Source of the DNA: an uncultured SAR324 cluster bacterium | GTDB taxonomy: Bacteria > SAR324 > NAC60-12 | Assembly: GCA_902562015.1 (NCBI GenBank) | Contig: CACERX010000001.1 | Span: 76,961 to 140,960 of the forward strand | Length of the DNA: 64,000 bases | Direction: 5' to 3' | Shown here: one piece after another, positions 8,754 through 17,246 of the stretch | Numbering within the stretch: position 1 is the stretch's first letter | How the letters are laid out: each line of letters opens with the position of its first letter | The notes under the pieces: generated by a model | The model's input: the letters and a program-made list of their open reading frames with translations, nothing else | Databases searched by the model: none | Told to the model about the DNA's origin: nothing | Program-made: the position numbers and the translations under genes

Positions 8754-10148
8754 ATGCTGAAAATCTCAATCGAAACACTTATCGAACAGGCAAAGTCAGC
8801 TCAAACTGAGTTTGAAAAAGCCAAACAAGAAGTAGTAGATGAACTGATAACTGGTCTTGCATGGGCATTAATAAACCCTGAAACTAACCTTTCTTTATCA
8901 AATCAAGCTGTCAAAGATACAGGACTGGGAAATTCTGTTGATAAATTCAACAAAAATTATCGAAAAACTTTAGGCCTTCTTAGAGATTTAAAAAATACAC
9001 CCTCTGTAGGAGTTATCAAAGAAATTCCACAGAAAGGTCTGGTTGAGATTGCTCGTCCAGTTGGCATTATAGGCGCACTTACTCCTTCCACAAATCCAAT
9101 TGCGACTCCACTAAATAATACTCTCAATGCAATTAAAGGAAGAAACGCAATCATCTTAGCTCCATCACCTAAAGGAGAGGCAGTCTGTGAACTCATAGTT
9201 GAAATTCTACAAGGGGTTCTAGTTCAACTTGGCCATCCAAAATACCTAATTCAGAAAATTCCATCTCCTGTAAGTAAGGATTTAACCAATAAACTGATGG
9301 AGTTCGTTGACATGGTTGTGGTCACAGGATCACAAAAAAATGTAAGTTCAGCTTATAGAAGTGGCACTCCGGCAATTGGTGTTGGTGCAGGAAACGTGGC
9401 TGTAATTATAGATGAAACTGCTGAAATGACTTCTACGGCAAAAAAGATTGTGACTTCAAAGACATTTGACAACGCAACAAGTTGTTCATCTGAAAACAGT
9501 CTCGTGATTGTGGATGAAGTTTATGAAAATGCCTTGAAAGCGCTGCAGGAAGAAGGTGGGGTTCTGCTTGATCGCATAGAAACACAAGAATTGAGAGATA
9601 ATTTATGGATTCAGGGGAAGTTGAATCCACTTCTGATTGCGAAATCGGCTTGTGATATAGCTAAATTGGTTGGTTTGCAACGTCCAGAAATGAAACAGGC
9701 AAAAATGCTGATGGTGGAAGAAAACGGCACAGGACACGAACATCCTTTTTCTGGAGAAAAACTTAGTCCTGTATTGACACTATATCGAGCAGATAATTTT
9801 GAAACTGCTTGCCAAAGAATAATAGAATTATATGAATTCCAGGGGAAAGGACACTCAGTTGGAATACATTCAAAAAATGAAAAACGTCCCCTGGAAATGG
9901 GGCTGAAGCTTCCTGCATGTCGCGTAATTGTGAATCAGCCACATTGTCTGGCCACTGGAGGTAGTTTTGGTAACGGTATGCCCTTTTCTCTTTCAATGGG
10001 TTGCGGTACATGGGGTAAAAATAGCATAAGTGATAATCTCAATTATCGACATTTTCTTAATATAGTACGGGTAGTTCATCCTCTAAATCCAATAGAACCC
10101 AGTGAAGAAGAAATATTTGGTGACTTCTGGAAAAAACATGGTCGCTAA
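8754..10148 (+). CDS. sauS: CoA-acylating aldehyde dehydrogenase, SauS-like (sulfoacetaldehyde dehydrogenase)
   Basis: The 464-residue protein belongs to the acylating branch of the aldehyde dehydrogenase superfamily (EutE/PduP/AdhE N-domain), which interconverts an acyl-CoA and NAD(P)H with the free aldehyde. Visible marks are ARPVGIIGALTPSTNP (about 99-114), APSPKG (136-141), the catalytic Cys at residue 244 in FDNATSCSSE, and GCGTWGKNSISDNLN near the C-terminus. The arrangement resembles SauS of Cupriavidus, which handles sulfoacetyl-CoA and sulfoacetaldehyde. The next gene, an AMP-forming CoA ligase, is the partner expected for SauT, and a TauE-like exporter precedes it. Another small acyl-CoA/aldehyde pair cannot be excluded. 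The acylating class is firm and the sulfoacetaldehyde assignment is moderate. Confidence 0.7.
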   Translation: MLKISIETLIEQAKSAQTEFEKAKQEVVDELITGLAWALINPETNLSLSNQAVKDTGLGNSVDKFNKNYRKTLGLLRDLKNTPSVGVIKEIPQKGLVEIARPVGIIGALTPSTNPIATPLNNTLNAIKGRNAIILAPSPKGEAVCELIVEILQGVLVQLGHPKYLIQKIPSPVSKDLTNKLMEFVDMVVVTGSQKNVSSAYRSGTPAIGVGAGNVAVIIDETAEMTSTAKKIVTSKTFDNATSCSSENSLVIVDEVYENALKALQEEGGVLLDRIETQELRDNLWIQGKLNPLLIAKSACDIAKLVGLQRPEMKQAKMLMVEENGTGHEHPFSGEKLSPVLTLYRADNFETACQRIIELYEFQGKGHSVGIHSKNEKRPLEMGLKLPACRVIVNQPHCLATGGSFGNGMPFSLSMGCGTWGKNSISDNLNYRHFLNIVRVVHPLNPIEPSEEEIFGDFWKKHGR

Positions 10149-10195
10149 GAATATTTAATATCATTTACAAAATAACTGAGGCATTAACAAAAATT

Positions 10196-11731
10196 GTGAA
10201 TCCAAAAGGACATACAATCCAGAGTTTGATTGATCACCACGCGGATAATATTCCGAGACAGAATTATGTGGTTTATCCTGAAACAGGAAAATCTTTTAGC
10301 TGGAGTGAATTTAAACAACGTGTTCAGTCTGTAACATGTTATTTGTGTGAGAAGGGACTTTCCCGGAAAGTCCCTGTAGCAGGCCTACTTGGTAATGGAC
10401 AAACAGCATTGGAATTATTTTTGGGAGGAATGTACGGAGGATTTCAAATCTTGCTGGCAAATCCCTTATCAGGCAGAGATATTTTAGCTTATGTATTAGA
10501 ACATTCTGAAACTAAAACACTGTTTGTAGCACATCAATACCAAAAATTAGCAGAAGAGGCACTTTCTCAACTTACAAACAAACCGGAAATCATAATGAAT
10601 CGTGAGGACGAATTGCCGGTATGGGATGAAAATGTCCCGGTCAAAAAACTGCTAAAATATATACCTACCCCGAAAGAAAAGGCCCTGCTTATTTATACAT
10701 CTGGAACTACTGGACGTCCAAAGGGAGTTATACACACACATGAAAGCCTTCTTTATGGAGGCTGGAACACTGAAATAGCTCATGAACTAAAACCTCGTGA
10801 CAAGAGCCTATGCGTATTGCCACTGTACCACATCAACGCGCAAGTAGTTTCTGTTATGGGTACACTTGTAAACGGTTCAGGTTTAGTTATGCCTAAACGT
10901 TTTCAGGCATCCAAATTCTGGTCCTGGGTTGTTGACCAAAAATGTACTTGGTTTAGTGTAGTTCCTACAATTATCTCATATTTGATGAATATTGAAGAAG
11001 GGACAAAATTAAAATCAAAAATGGGAAGGGTTAGATTTGGACGCTCTGCATCTGCTGCATTACCTCCAGCTTTGCAAAAAGCATTTGAAGAACGTTTTGG
11101 AATAAAAGTTGTTGAAACCATGGGTATCACTGAAACTGCTTCTCCGTTACTTTCAAACCCAATTGACCCAAAACTACACAAACTTGGTTCACCTGGAATA
11201 GCTTATGGAAACGAGGTTAGAATTGCTGACGCTGACGGAACTGAAGTATCTTTAAATACAGAAAGTGAGATACAGGTTAGAGGATTGAATTTAATGACAG
11301 GCTATCTTAAAAATCCTAAGGCAACTCAAGAAGCATTCACCCCTGATGGATGGTATAGAACCGGTGATCTTGGAAAGATGGATTCTGAAGGATACGTATT
11401 TGTTACTGGACGTCTTAAAGAACTGATTATCAAAGGCGGAGAGAACATTTCACCACGAGAAATTGATGATGTCTTATACAAACATAAAAGTGTCTTGGAG
11501 GCTGCGGCTTTCCCACTACCGGATAACCATTATGGACAAACCATTGCAGCAGCTATTGCTCCGCGTCCTGGAGAAAACGTTCCTGAATCTGAACTTAGAA
11601 AACTATGTCTGGATGCATTAGGAGAATATAGATCACCGGCCCACTACTTTTTCCTCAATGAACTGCCAAAAGGCCCCTCGGGTAAAATTCAGCGCCTAAA
11701 ACTTACAGATCAATACTCCAGCTCAAAATAA
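10196..11731 (+). CDS. sauT: AMP-forming acyl-CoA ligase, candidate sulfoacetate-CoA ligase (SauT-like)
   Basis: This 511-residue ANL-superfamily enzyme activates a carboxylate through an acyl-adenylate to its CoA thioester. The P-loop-like YTSGTTGRPKG lies at residues 167-177. MGITETASPL is the adenine-binding A5 motif (about 309-318). GWYRTGDLG and GRLKELIIKGGENISP form the hinge and A8 region, and KGPSGKIQR near the end holds the catalytic Lys. Start is GTG 10196, 47 bases after the upstream dehydrogenase gene. Pairing with an acylating aldehyde dehydrogenase means the acid could be activated and reduced to its aldehyde, as in the SauT-SauS route for sulfoacetate. The substrate is inferred from context and could be another short acid. 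Confidence 0.65.
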   Translation: MNPKGHTIQSLIDHHADNIPRQNYVVYPETGKSFSWSEFKQRVQSVTCYLCEKGLSRKVPVAGLLGNGQTALELFLGGMYGGFQILLANPLSGRDILAYVLEHSETKTLFVAHQYQKLAEEALSQLTNKPEIIMNREDELPVWDENVPVKKLLKYIPTPKEKALLIYTSGTTGRPKGVIHTHESLLYGGWNTEIAHELKPRDKSLCVLPLYHINAQVVSVMGTLVNGSGLVMPKRFQASKFWSWVVDQKCTWFSVVPTIISYLMNIEEGTKLKSKMGRVRFGRSASAALPPALQKAFEERFGIKVVETMGITETASPLLSNPIDPKLHKLGSPGIAYGNEVRIADADGTEVSLNTESEIQVRGLNLMTGYLKNPKATQEAFTPDGWYRTGDLGKMDSEGYVFVTGRLKELIIKGGENISPREIDDVLYKHKSVLEAAAFPLPDNHYGQTIAAAIAPRPGENVPESELRKLCLDALGEYRSPAHYFFLNELPKGPSGKIQRLKLTDQYSSSK

Positions 11732-11823
11732 CCTGTTTAATAGTTATCTATTGACTTAAAACAAAGAGGATTCCAAAATTCATCATTTGCCAGAATGTTT
11801 TCTGACGGTGAACGCTTGTTTTG

Positions 11824-11840
11824 GTTTGACTCTATCAAAC
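11824..11840. terminator. Hairpin between convergent genes
   Basis: GTTTGA (11824-11829) and TCAAAC (11835-11840) can pair around a CTCTA loop. An alternative stem uses CTTGTTT upstream and AAACAAG just downstream. The element lies in the 147-base gap where the acyl-CoA ligase (plus) and the AOR gene (minus) converge, so it may end both transcripts. No strong T run follows on either strand. Confidence 0.3.
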
Positions 11841-11878
11841 AAGTTTCCAATTTTGATTTAAATTATAATTCTAAAACC

Positions 11879-13819
11879 TCAGTTAATAACTTTCGAAAGT
11901 TCATTGTTATCTGCAACTACCCAACCAAGCCCAAGTGATTCCATCTTTTTTAGAGACGGATGACCAGTATCCACATCCCAATCGCATAAGCGGTAGTAAT
12001 CTTCCAATGCAGCTTCCCATTCTTCCTCATTTATAAAATAACCATCAGACCGTCCTCCTTTAAGAGGCCTTTTAAACATCTTTTTTGGAAGAGTGTCTGA
12101 TTCTCTTCCTACACCTTCTCTTGAATTAAATGCCCTTAACATGTTGAGTCGGCGTTCACCAACTTCCAGAATCTCTTCCATATCTACATTCCAGCCCATT
12201 ACAGCATTAATTGCTTGGACCAATTGTTCAGGCGTATAAAGCTGAAAGGAAGCTCCAAAAACAAATGCACATACTGAGATACTGTCCACCGCACTGGACA
12301 AATGCTGAGTGATCATTGCAAATCGCATCATTTCTTTGTTAAGAGCCAATTTTTCTTGAGGATTAGTAAGTCCAATTTCCTTCATGCGTTCCGGATAGGC
12401 TTTATACCCTGGATCATGTTCACTGGACTCATGATCTGCGCCAAATGGATTTGCCGCATAAATAACACTCAAGCTACGTTTTACCTGAGGCATGTGTGCA
12501 GGCGCTTCCTGACCTTTACTTGTAATTAAGTATTCTTCAGTTCCACGGCCAATAATCTCAGAAGCTTTCTTGGAGCCTTCCGCAAGGATTTCGCCGAAAC
12601 CTTCTCGATGAGCTATCATCTCGGTAATTTTTACCATTGCTTCAGCGTTTCCATAATTCAGTTCGATTCCTCCTGTATCTTCTAGTGTTAATTTACCTTC
12701 TTCCCAGCACTCCATGGCCCATGCTATTGTAGCTCCGCAGGAAATGGTATCCATTCCATACATGTTACAAAGGGCATTTGCATGAATAATCGCATCCATA
12801 TCACTTATACCGCAATAACTTCCAAAAGTGGCCAAGGTTTCATATTCCGGACCACCGTATTTCGCATCTGTTTTAAACGGCCCATCAACAACTTCTGAAA
12901 CTCGTTTGCATTTGACTGTACAACTGAAACAAGTATCTCTCCCAAAACGATTCTGATCGTCTTTTTCATGGCCTCTTAGATGCTCATTGTAAAGTTTGTG
13001 ACCATCAATTTCTTCATGTTTATCAAAGTTACCGCTGTTGAAATTATAAGTCGGTAAACCTCCGGCTCTATGTTGTGGAGAACATACACCTGGGGTTCCA
13101 TATTTACCAAAGCCATCCATACCCGTAGGTTCCATATTTACCTTTGCCAACTTCTGCATCTCCTTAAATTTTTCAGGATTAGCAATAACAGGTTTCATTT
13201 TCCCCCTTACCACAACTGCTTTAAGATTCTTTGAACCCATAACAGCTCCCATACCTGTTCGGCCATTAGCGCGGTTGCTCATGCTTATCAGCGCAGAAAA
13301 TCTAACTAGATTCTCCCCTGCAGGTCCAATCTGCAGGACCTCAATTCTCTTATCATCTAATTCTTCTTTAAGTTTATCCTCGGCGTCTCCTGTTTTTAAC
13401 CCCCACAAATGACCAGCATCACGAAGTTCTGCCTCGCCATGATGCATCCAAAGATAAACAGGCTTTGGAGATCTACCTTTGATAATTACTGCATCAAATC
13501 CAGAAAATTTCATCTCAGCTGGGAAATAACCCCCACCTTGTGCGTCTCCGATACAATCTGTAAGTGGAGATTTTGCAACGGAAGTTAAACGACTTTGTCC
13601 GGAAATTGGTGTTCCCGTTAAAATTCCTGTACATAAAGCAAGGACATTATCCGGACTGAAGGGATCAACTCCTGCTGGTGTCTCTTTAAGAACATAGTGC
13701 ATACCCATCGCACTACCACCCATATACGTGCGGTAAAACTGTTCATCAGGTTCTTCAATTTCCAACTCACCTTTTGTTAAGTTTACATGTAAAATTTTTC
13801 CTGTGTATCCGTAAGTCAT
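11879..13819 (-). CDS. Tungsten-type aldehyde:ferredoxin oxidoreductase (AOR family)
   Basis: At 646 residues this matches the AOR family, which oxidises aldehydes (or reduces acids) using a bis-pterin tungsten site and a [4Fe-4S] cluster with ferredoxin as partner. The cluster ligands are visible as C297, C300 and C304 in CFSCTVKC, with a fourth candidate C517 in DSISVC. The N-terminus MTYGYTGKILHVNL and the SRLTSVAKSPLTD segment (about 76-88) are family hallmarks, and NRANGRTGMGAVMGSKNLKA (182-201) belongs to the pterin-binding domain. It is the last gene of a minus-strand operon after a MoaD-like protein and a semialdehyde dehydrogenase. No ferredoxin gene is adjacent. The exact aldehyde is unknown. 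Confidence 0.93.
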   Translation of the reverse strand: MTYGYTGKILHVNLTKGELEIEEPDEQFYRTYMGGSAMGMHYVLKETPAGVDPFSPDNVLALCTGILTGTPISGQSRLTSVAKSPLTDCIGDAQGGGYFPAEMKFSGFDAVIIKGRSPKPVYLWMHHGEAELRDAGHLWGLKTGDAEDKLKEELDDKRIEVLQIGPAGENLVRFSALISMSNRANGRTGMGAVMGSKNLKAVVVRGKMKPVIANPEKFKEMQKLAKVNMEPTGMDGFGKYGTPGVCSPQHRAGGLPTYNFNSGNFDKHEEIDGHKLYNEHLRGHEKDDQNRFGRDTCFSCTVKCKRVSEVVDGPFKTDAKYGGPEYETLATFGSYCGISDMDAIIHANALCNMYGMDTISCGATIAWAMECWEEGKLTLEDTGGIELNYGNAEAMVKITEMIAHREGFGEILAEGSKKASEIIGRGTEEYLITSKGQEAPAHMPQVKRSLSVIYAANPFGADHESSEHDPGYKAYPERMKEIGLTNPQEKLALNKEMMRFAMITQHLSSAVDSISVCAFVFGASFQLYTPEQLVQAINAVMGWNVDMEEILEVGERRLNMLRAFNSREGVGRESDTLPKKMFKRPLKGGRSDGYFINEEEWEAALEDYYRLCDWDVDTGHPSLKKMESLGLGWVVADNNELSKVIN

Positions 13820-13853
13820 ATTTTTTACTCTGATTGTTTTTTGAAATTATTTG

Positions 13854-14087
13854 CTAACCTCCGCTTACAAGGGAGAAAACAAGGACCTCATCTCCGTCAC
13901 TTAGAACGTGGTCAAGTCCCTTCTCTTCATCCCCATTAACTGCTACAACAACCTTTTGTTTGATTTTCAGTTCGTCCAACATATCAGCAATAGTAGAATT
14001 ATTTGTCAGATTAAACACTGCTTTACCTCTGTCTGAATTCGGTAAAAAATCAACCAAAGGTCCCATTAATTCCAGATTAATTTCCAA
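13854..14087 (-). CDS. MoaD/ThiS-family sulfur carrier protein
   Basis: This 77-residue beta-grasp protein ends in Gly-Gly (SLVSGG), the tail that is thiocarboxylated in sulfur carriers such as MoaD, the small subunit of molybdopterin synthase. The middle VVAVNGDEE and the SDGDEVLVFSLVSGG end fit the family. It lies 34 bases before the AOR start and 44 bases after the semialdehyde dehydrogenase gene. Dedicated MoaD-like genes beside AOR genes are common and point to assembly of the tungstopterin cofactor. No moaE is present here, so another MoaE must act with it. Confidence 0.88.
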   Translation of the reverse strand: MEINLELMGPLVDFLPNSDRGKAVFNLTNNSTIADMLDELKIKQKVVVAVNGDEEKGLDHVLSDGDEVLVFSLVSGG

Positions 14088-14131
14088 TTATTATCTTAAA
14101 TAAAAGATGTTTTTGTAAATTTGTTAAATAA

Positions 14132-15622
14132 TCAATCGTTTATCCCACCCATACAAAGATACTTAATTTCTAGGTAGTCTTCAATACCATATTTAGAACC
14201 CTCACGCCCTGTTCCGGACTCTTTTACTCCGCCAAATGGAGCCATTTCAGTAGAAATAATTCCCTCATTTACTCCAACGATTCCGTATTCAAGGGCTTCA
14301 GAGACTCTCCATATACGTCCTATATCCCTGCTATAAAAATATGCAGCTAATCCAAATTCAGTGTCATTTGCAGTTTCAATAGCTTCTTCTTCTGTTTCAA
14401 ATTTAAATACAGGAGCCATCGGTCCAAATGTCTCTTCTTTTGCAACCAGCATTCCTTTTGTTACCCCTGAAAGTACTGTAGGCTCAAAAAAAGTTCCGCC
14501 AAGTTGGTGTCTTTGTCCTCCCGCCAGAAGTTTTGCTCCTTTGGAAAGAGCATCTTTTACATGGCTTTCAACTTTTTCAATAGCAGCCTCATTAATAAGT
14601 GGTCCCTGCTGGGATCCATCTTCAAAACCATCTGCAACTTTTATATTATTAGCTGCTTCTGCCAGCATATCACAAAATTTGTCATATACTTTACTCTGTG
14701 CCATAATTCGGTTTGCACAAACACAGGTTTGACCTGCATTCCTAAATTTACTCGCCAATGCTCCTAAAACCGCTGCTTCCAAATCAGCATCATCGAAAAC
14801 AATAAAAGGTGCATTACCTCCCAGCTCAAGTGCAAGTTTTTTGACAGTGCCCGAACATTGCTTCATTAGTAGCTTGCCTACTCCAGTTGAACCCGTGAAA
14901 CTTAGTTTTCTTACTATTGGATTGCTAGTAAATTCACCACCTATTTCAACCGCATCTCCTGTAATTGTGCTTAATATCCCGGGAGGTACGCCAGCTCTTT
15001 CAGCAAGCTCACAAAGCGCAAAAGCTGAAAAAGGTGTGTCGGGAGCTGGTTTGATTACCATTGGACATCCTGCAGCCAAGGCTGGAGCTGCTTTCCTGGT
15101 GATCATTGCTGCAGGGAAATTCCATGGAGTTATTGCGACTGTAACTCCAATTGGCTGCTTGATAACTACAATACGCTTATCTGATGCATGTGCAGGGATA
15201 GTATCGCCATAGAGTCGCTTCCCTTCTTCTCCGAACCACTCCACAAAGCTTGCTGCGTATGCTATTTCTCCGATGGATTCTGTAAGAGGTTTACCTTGCT
15301 CTGCAGTCATTAGGCGTGCGAGGTCTTCCTGGTTTTCCATCATCAGTTCGTACCACTTGCGTAATATTAATGCACGTTCTTTTGATGTTTTAGAACGCCA
15401 TTTTGGCCACGCATTATTAGCTGCTTCTATAGCTCTTTTAGCCTCGGTAGACCCGCAATTCGGAACTGTACCTAAAACCTTTCCATTGGATGGGTTTGTA
15501 ATTTCATTGATTTCTCCATTATCTGCATCTGACCATTTACCATTTATGTAGACCTGTTGCCGGAATAATGAAGAATCCCTCATTCCAATTGATTTGACTG
15601 TTTCGCTCGTACTGTCTGACAT
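14132..15622 (-). CDS. gabD: NAD(P)-dependent succinate-semialdehyde dehydrogenase-like aldehyde dehydrogenase
   Basis: This 496-residue classical aldehyde dehydrogenase oxidises an aldehyde to its acid. TPWNFPAAM (about 163-171) and the VIKPAPDTP loop shape the NAD site, FTGSTGVGK follows near 252, ELGGNAPFIVFDDAD contains the general base Glu, and the nucleophile is C300 in NAGQTCVC. The second Cys two residues later is typical of succinate-semialdehyde dehydrogenases. It heads the operon with the MoaD-like and AOR genes, so the same or a related aldehyde may be handled by NAD- and ferredoxin-dependent enzymes. Family membership is firm. The substrate may differ from succinate semialdehyde. 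Confidence 0.85.
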   Translation of the reverse strand: MSDSTSETVKSIGMRDSSLFRQQVYINGKWSDADNGEINEITNPSNGKVLGTVPNCGSTEAKRAIEAANNAWPKWRSKTSKERALILRKWYELMMENQEDLARLMTAEQGKPLTESIGEIAYAASFVEWFGEEGKRLYGDTIPAHASDKRIVVIKQPIGVTVAITPWNFPAAMITRKAAPALAAGCPMVIKPAPDTPFSAFALCELAERAGVPPGILSTITGDAVEIGGEFTSNPIVRKLSFTGSTGVGKLLMKQCSGTVKKLALELGGNAPFIVFDDADLEAAVLGALASKFRNAGQTCVCANRIMAQSKVYDKFCDMLAEAANNIKVADGFEDGSQQGPLINEAAIEKVESHVKDALSKGAKLLAGGQRHQLGGTFFEPTVLSGVTKGMLVAKEETFGPMAPVFKFETEEEAIETANDTEFGLAAYFYSRDIGRIWRVSEALEYGIVGVNEGIISTEMAPFGGVKESGTGREGSKYGIEDYLEIKYLCMGGIND

Positions 15623-16122
15623 TGGCTCCTCCCTCTTAAGGCAATTGTAAAAACTATGATAAGTTTTTAGTTATCTATATTATGGTTCAATTTTTTCACA
15701 TGCATTGTCCTTTCTAAAACGAGTGAAATGCAAGATAATTAAAATTCCAATAAATATTATTTCAGTTTAAATTCCTCAATTTTATTTAATTTTCTACAAA
15801 TCGGATAAATATATTTGAAAATTAAGGGGAAAAATTTAAAATAAGAAAATAATTTTTTTGGCTGCAGTTAAAGTCTATTATTTATTAACAAAATTGATTC
15901 TTCAATGACTTGTTAACAAATTTCAAATCAAATTTGATGATATACAACTGTCAATCAATCAAACTTTTAGAGAACATTAAATAATGATTATTTTATTTGA
16001 ATTAAGAATTATTGTTTGATCTAAAATGCTTTTTTTTAATATGCAACTTTTAATTCATATATAATCTCTCTATAGATATAAAATTAAACTACTAAAAAAT
16101 TTATTTACTGCTCTTTCAGCAT
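15623..16122. other. 500-base AT-rich divergent intergenic region
   Basis: The region separates the gabD-moaD-aor operon (leftward) from the zinc-ribbon membrane protein gene (rightward) and so should hold both promoters. It is very AT-rich. The notable elements are two short perfect palindromes near 15910-15938, listed separately. I see no RNA gene and no convincing open frame. Confidence 0.6.
15910..15938. promoter_or_regulatory. Paired palindromes, possible operator
   Basis: TTGTTAACAA (15910-15919) and ATCAAATTTGAT (15927-15938) are perfect 10- and 12-base palindromes whose centres are 18 bases apart. They lie between divergent genes, a usual place for a dimeric repressor or activator site. 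The low-complexity AT background raises the chance of coincidence. Confidence 0.3.
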
Positions 16123-16917
16123 TTGAATAATTTAACTTCTGATAAAAGTATTTTGTTTCCTGAAGATTCTCAGGAATTCCCCAATTTGCAATGTCCTTCA
16201 TGTGGTGGAGACGAATTCAAAGTTATTCCTTTGTCAGGACAAAAAGGTGAAAGTTTTATCAGAATTTTTTGTAACATTTGTGGAGAGCATTTATTATTTC
16301 AGACTTCATATTCCTCAAGTTCCAATAAAGAATCTGAAAAAGATTATGATAATAATAATTTAATAAATATCAGTTTTTTACAAAAAGAATGGGAGGAATG
16401 GGTAGGCTGGAAAGAGAGACACCTAAAATCAAATGTATCAAGTAAAACATTTTTTTCTAAGTATTCACAATTTTGCCTCGCCTTTTTGATATGTGGAATA
16501 GTTTTATTTTTTATTTTAGATCGATGGCATCTACTTGACCCGATTTTAGAATTTCCTGAAGAAAGGCAAAAGCATATTATAGATTTAGCTGAAGTGCTTT
16601 TGGAAGTGCCATGTTTCCCTTCAATCATGAAGAGCAAAATCAACACTGTACCAATTAAATATACCAGAGAGCGTCCAGTGCATAAGGATTTTGTTCAATA
16701 TGGAGAAGCAGGGATATACTGGGGAGAAGAACATATCAAAATTCATCGCTCAAACTTTTGGTTCTTTGGTTTGCCTAAAAAAAACCAATTACTTAATACT
16801 CTGGTTCACGAATTGAGACACAGAAGTAGCCCAGGACTGGGACATAACAGAAAATTTTATAAACTGGTTAATAAAGACGTAAAATGTGTGGAAAATTACC
16901 TGAATGATTTGAAATGA
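16123..16917 (+). CDS. Zinc-ribbon membrane protein with SprT-like metallopeptidase motif
   Basis: In this 264-residue protein, residues about 25-56 hold a zinc ribbon (CPSCGG then CNICGE). About 116-132 is a single hydrophobic segment, and the C-terminal third has VHELRHRSSPGLGHNRKFYKLV. The HELRH core with a distal GHNRKF resembles the HExxH...H metal site of SprT/WLM-type metallopeptidases, although the second position of the motif is variant (HELRH has Glu in place). The fusion of ribbon, membrane anchor and protease-like domain is not one I can name. TTG at 16123 is the best start since no ATG precedes the ribbon. The stop codon lies in a 10-base tandem duplication (16903-16922), which may have shortened the protein. 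Confidence 0.6.
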   Translation: MNNLTSDKSILFPEDSQEFPNLQCPSCGGDEFKVIPLSGQKGESFIRIFCNICGEHLLFQTSYSSSSNKESEKDYDNNNLINISFLQKEWEEWVGWKERHLKSNVSSKTFFSKYSQFCLAFLICGIVLFFILDRWHLLDPILEFPEERQKHIIDLAEVLLEVPCFPSIMKSKINTVPIKYTRERPVHKDFVQYGEAGIYWGEEHIKIHRSNFWFFGLPKKNQLLNTLVHELRHRSSPGLGHNRKFYKLVNKDVKCVENYLNDLK

Positions 16918-16922
16918 TTTGA
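16903..16922 (+). repeat. 10-bp tandem duplication at a gene end
   Basis: AATGATTTGA occurs twice in direct succession (16903-16912, 16913-16922). The TGA stop of the zinc-ribbon gene lies in the second copy. With a single copy the frame would run on for about a dozen further codons. Confidence 0.7.
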
Positions 16923-17246
16923 AAATAATACTTTTTATTGCCGTTCTGTTGGAAATAATATAGTACTTTAAAAAGGTCTAGAGAAAGTAGATCTAAACTA
17001 AAGAAAATATGGTAATATCTTCAAAGATAGGACATATTAATCAATTATTTACTGTCAAATTTTAAGTAAAAATTAATTGTTACTGAAATTAGAAATTTAT
17101 TAATTCCTAAACCAGAGACATAACAGTAAATATACACTTAGTTTTTAATTGACATCCCAAGAAAGTAGAGTTATTGTTTTCGTGCTTTGGTTAATTGCTA
17201 CCGGTAATAATGTTAATTCAAATTTTTACAAATAAAAGGAGAAATA
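16918..17246 (+). other. 329-base intergenic region upstream of the HAAT importer
   Basis: AT-rich sequence with a possible promoter at 17149-17177 and a 6-bp imperfect hairpin around 16975-16993. It ends with AAGGAGA five bases before the ATG of the binding-protein gene. No RNA gene or open frame is evident. Confidence 0.5.
17149..17177 (+). promoter_or_regulatory. Putative sigma-70 promoter of the HAAT importer operon
   Basis: A perfect TTGACA (17149-17154) is followed after 17 bases by TATTGT (17172-17177, four of six consensus bases). Initiation near 17184 would give a leader of about 60 bases before the ATG at 17247. Confidence 0.4.

Noticed and set aside
14361..15212. Long plus-strand frames across gabD
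   Set aside because: Antisense frames of the dehydrogenase gene; composition Ser/Ala-rich as expected for such shadows.
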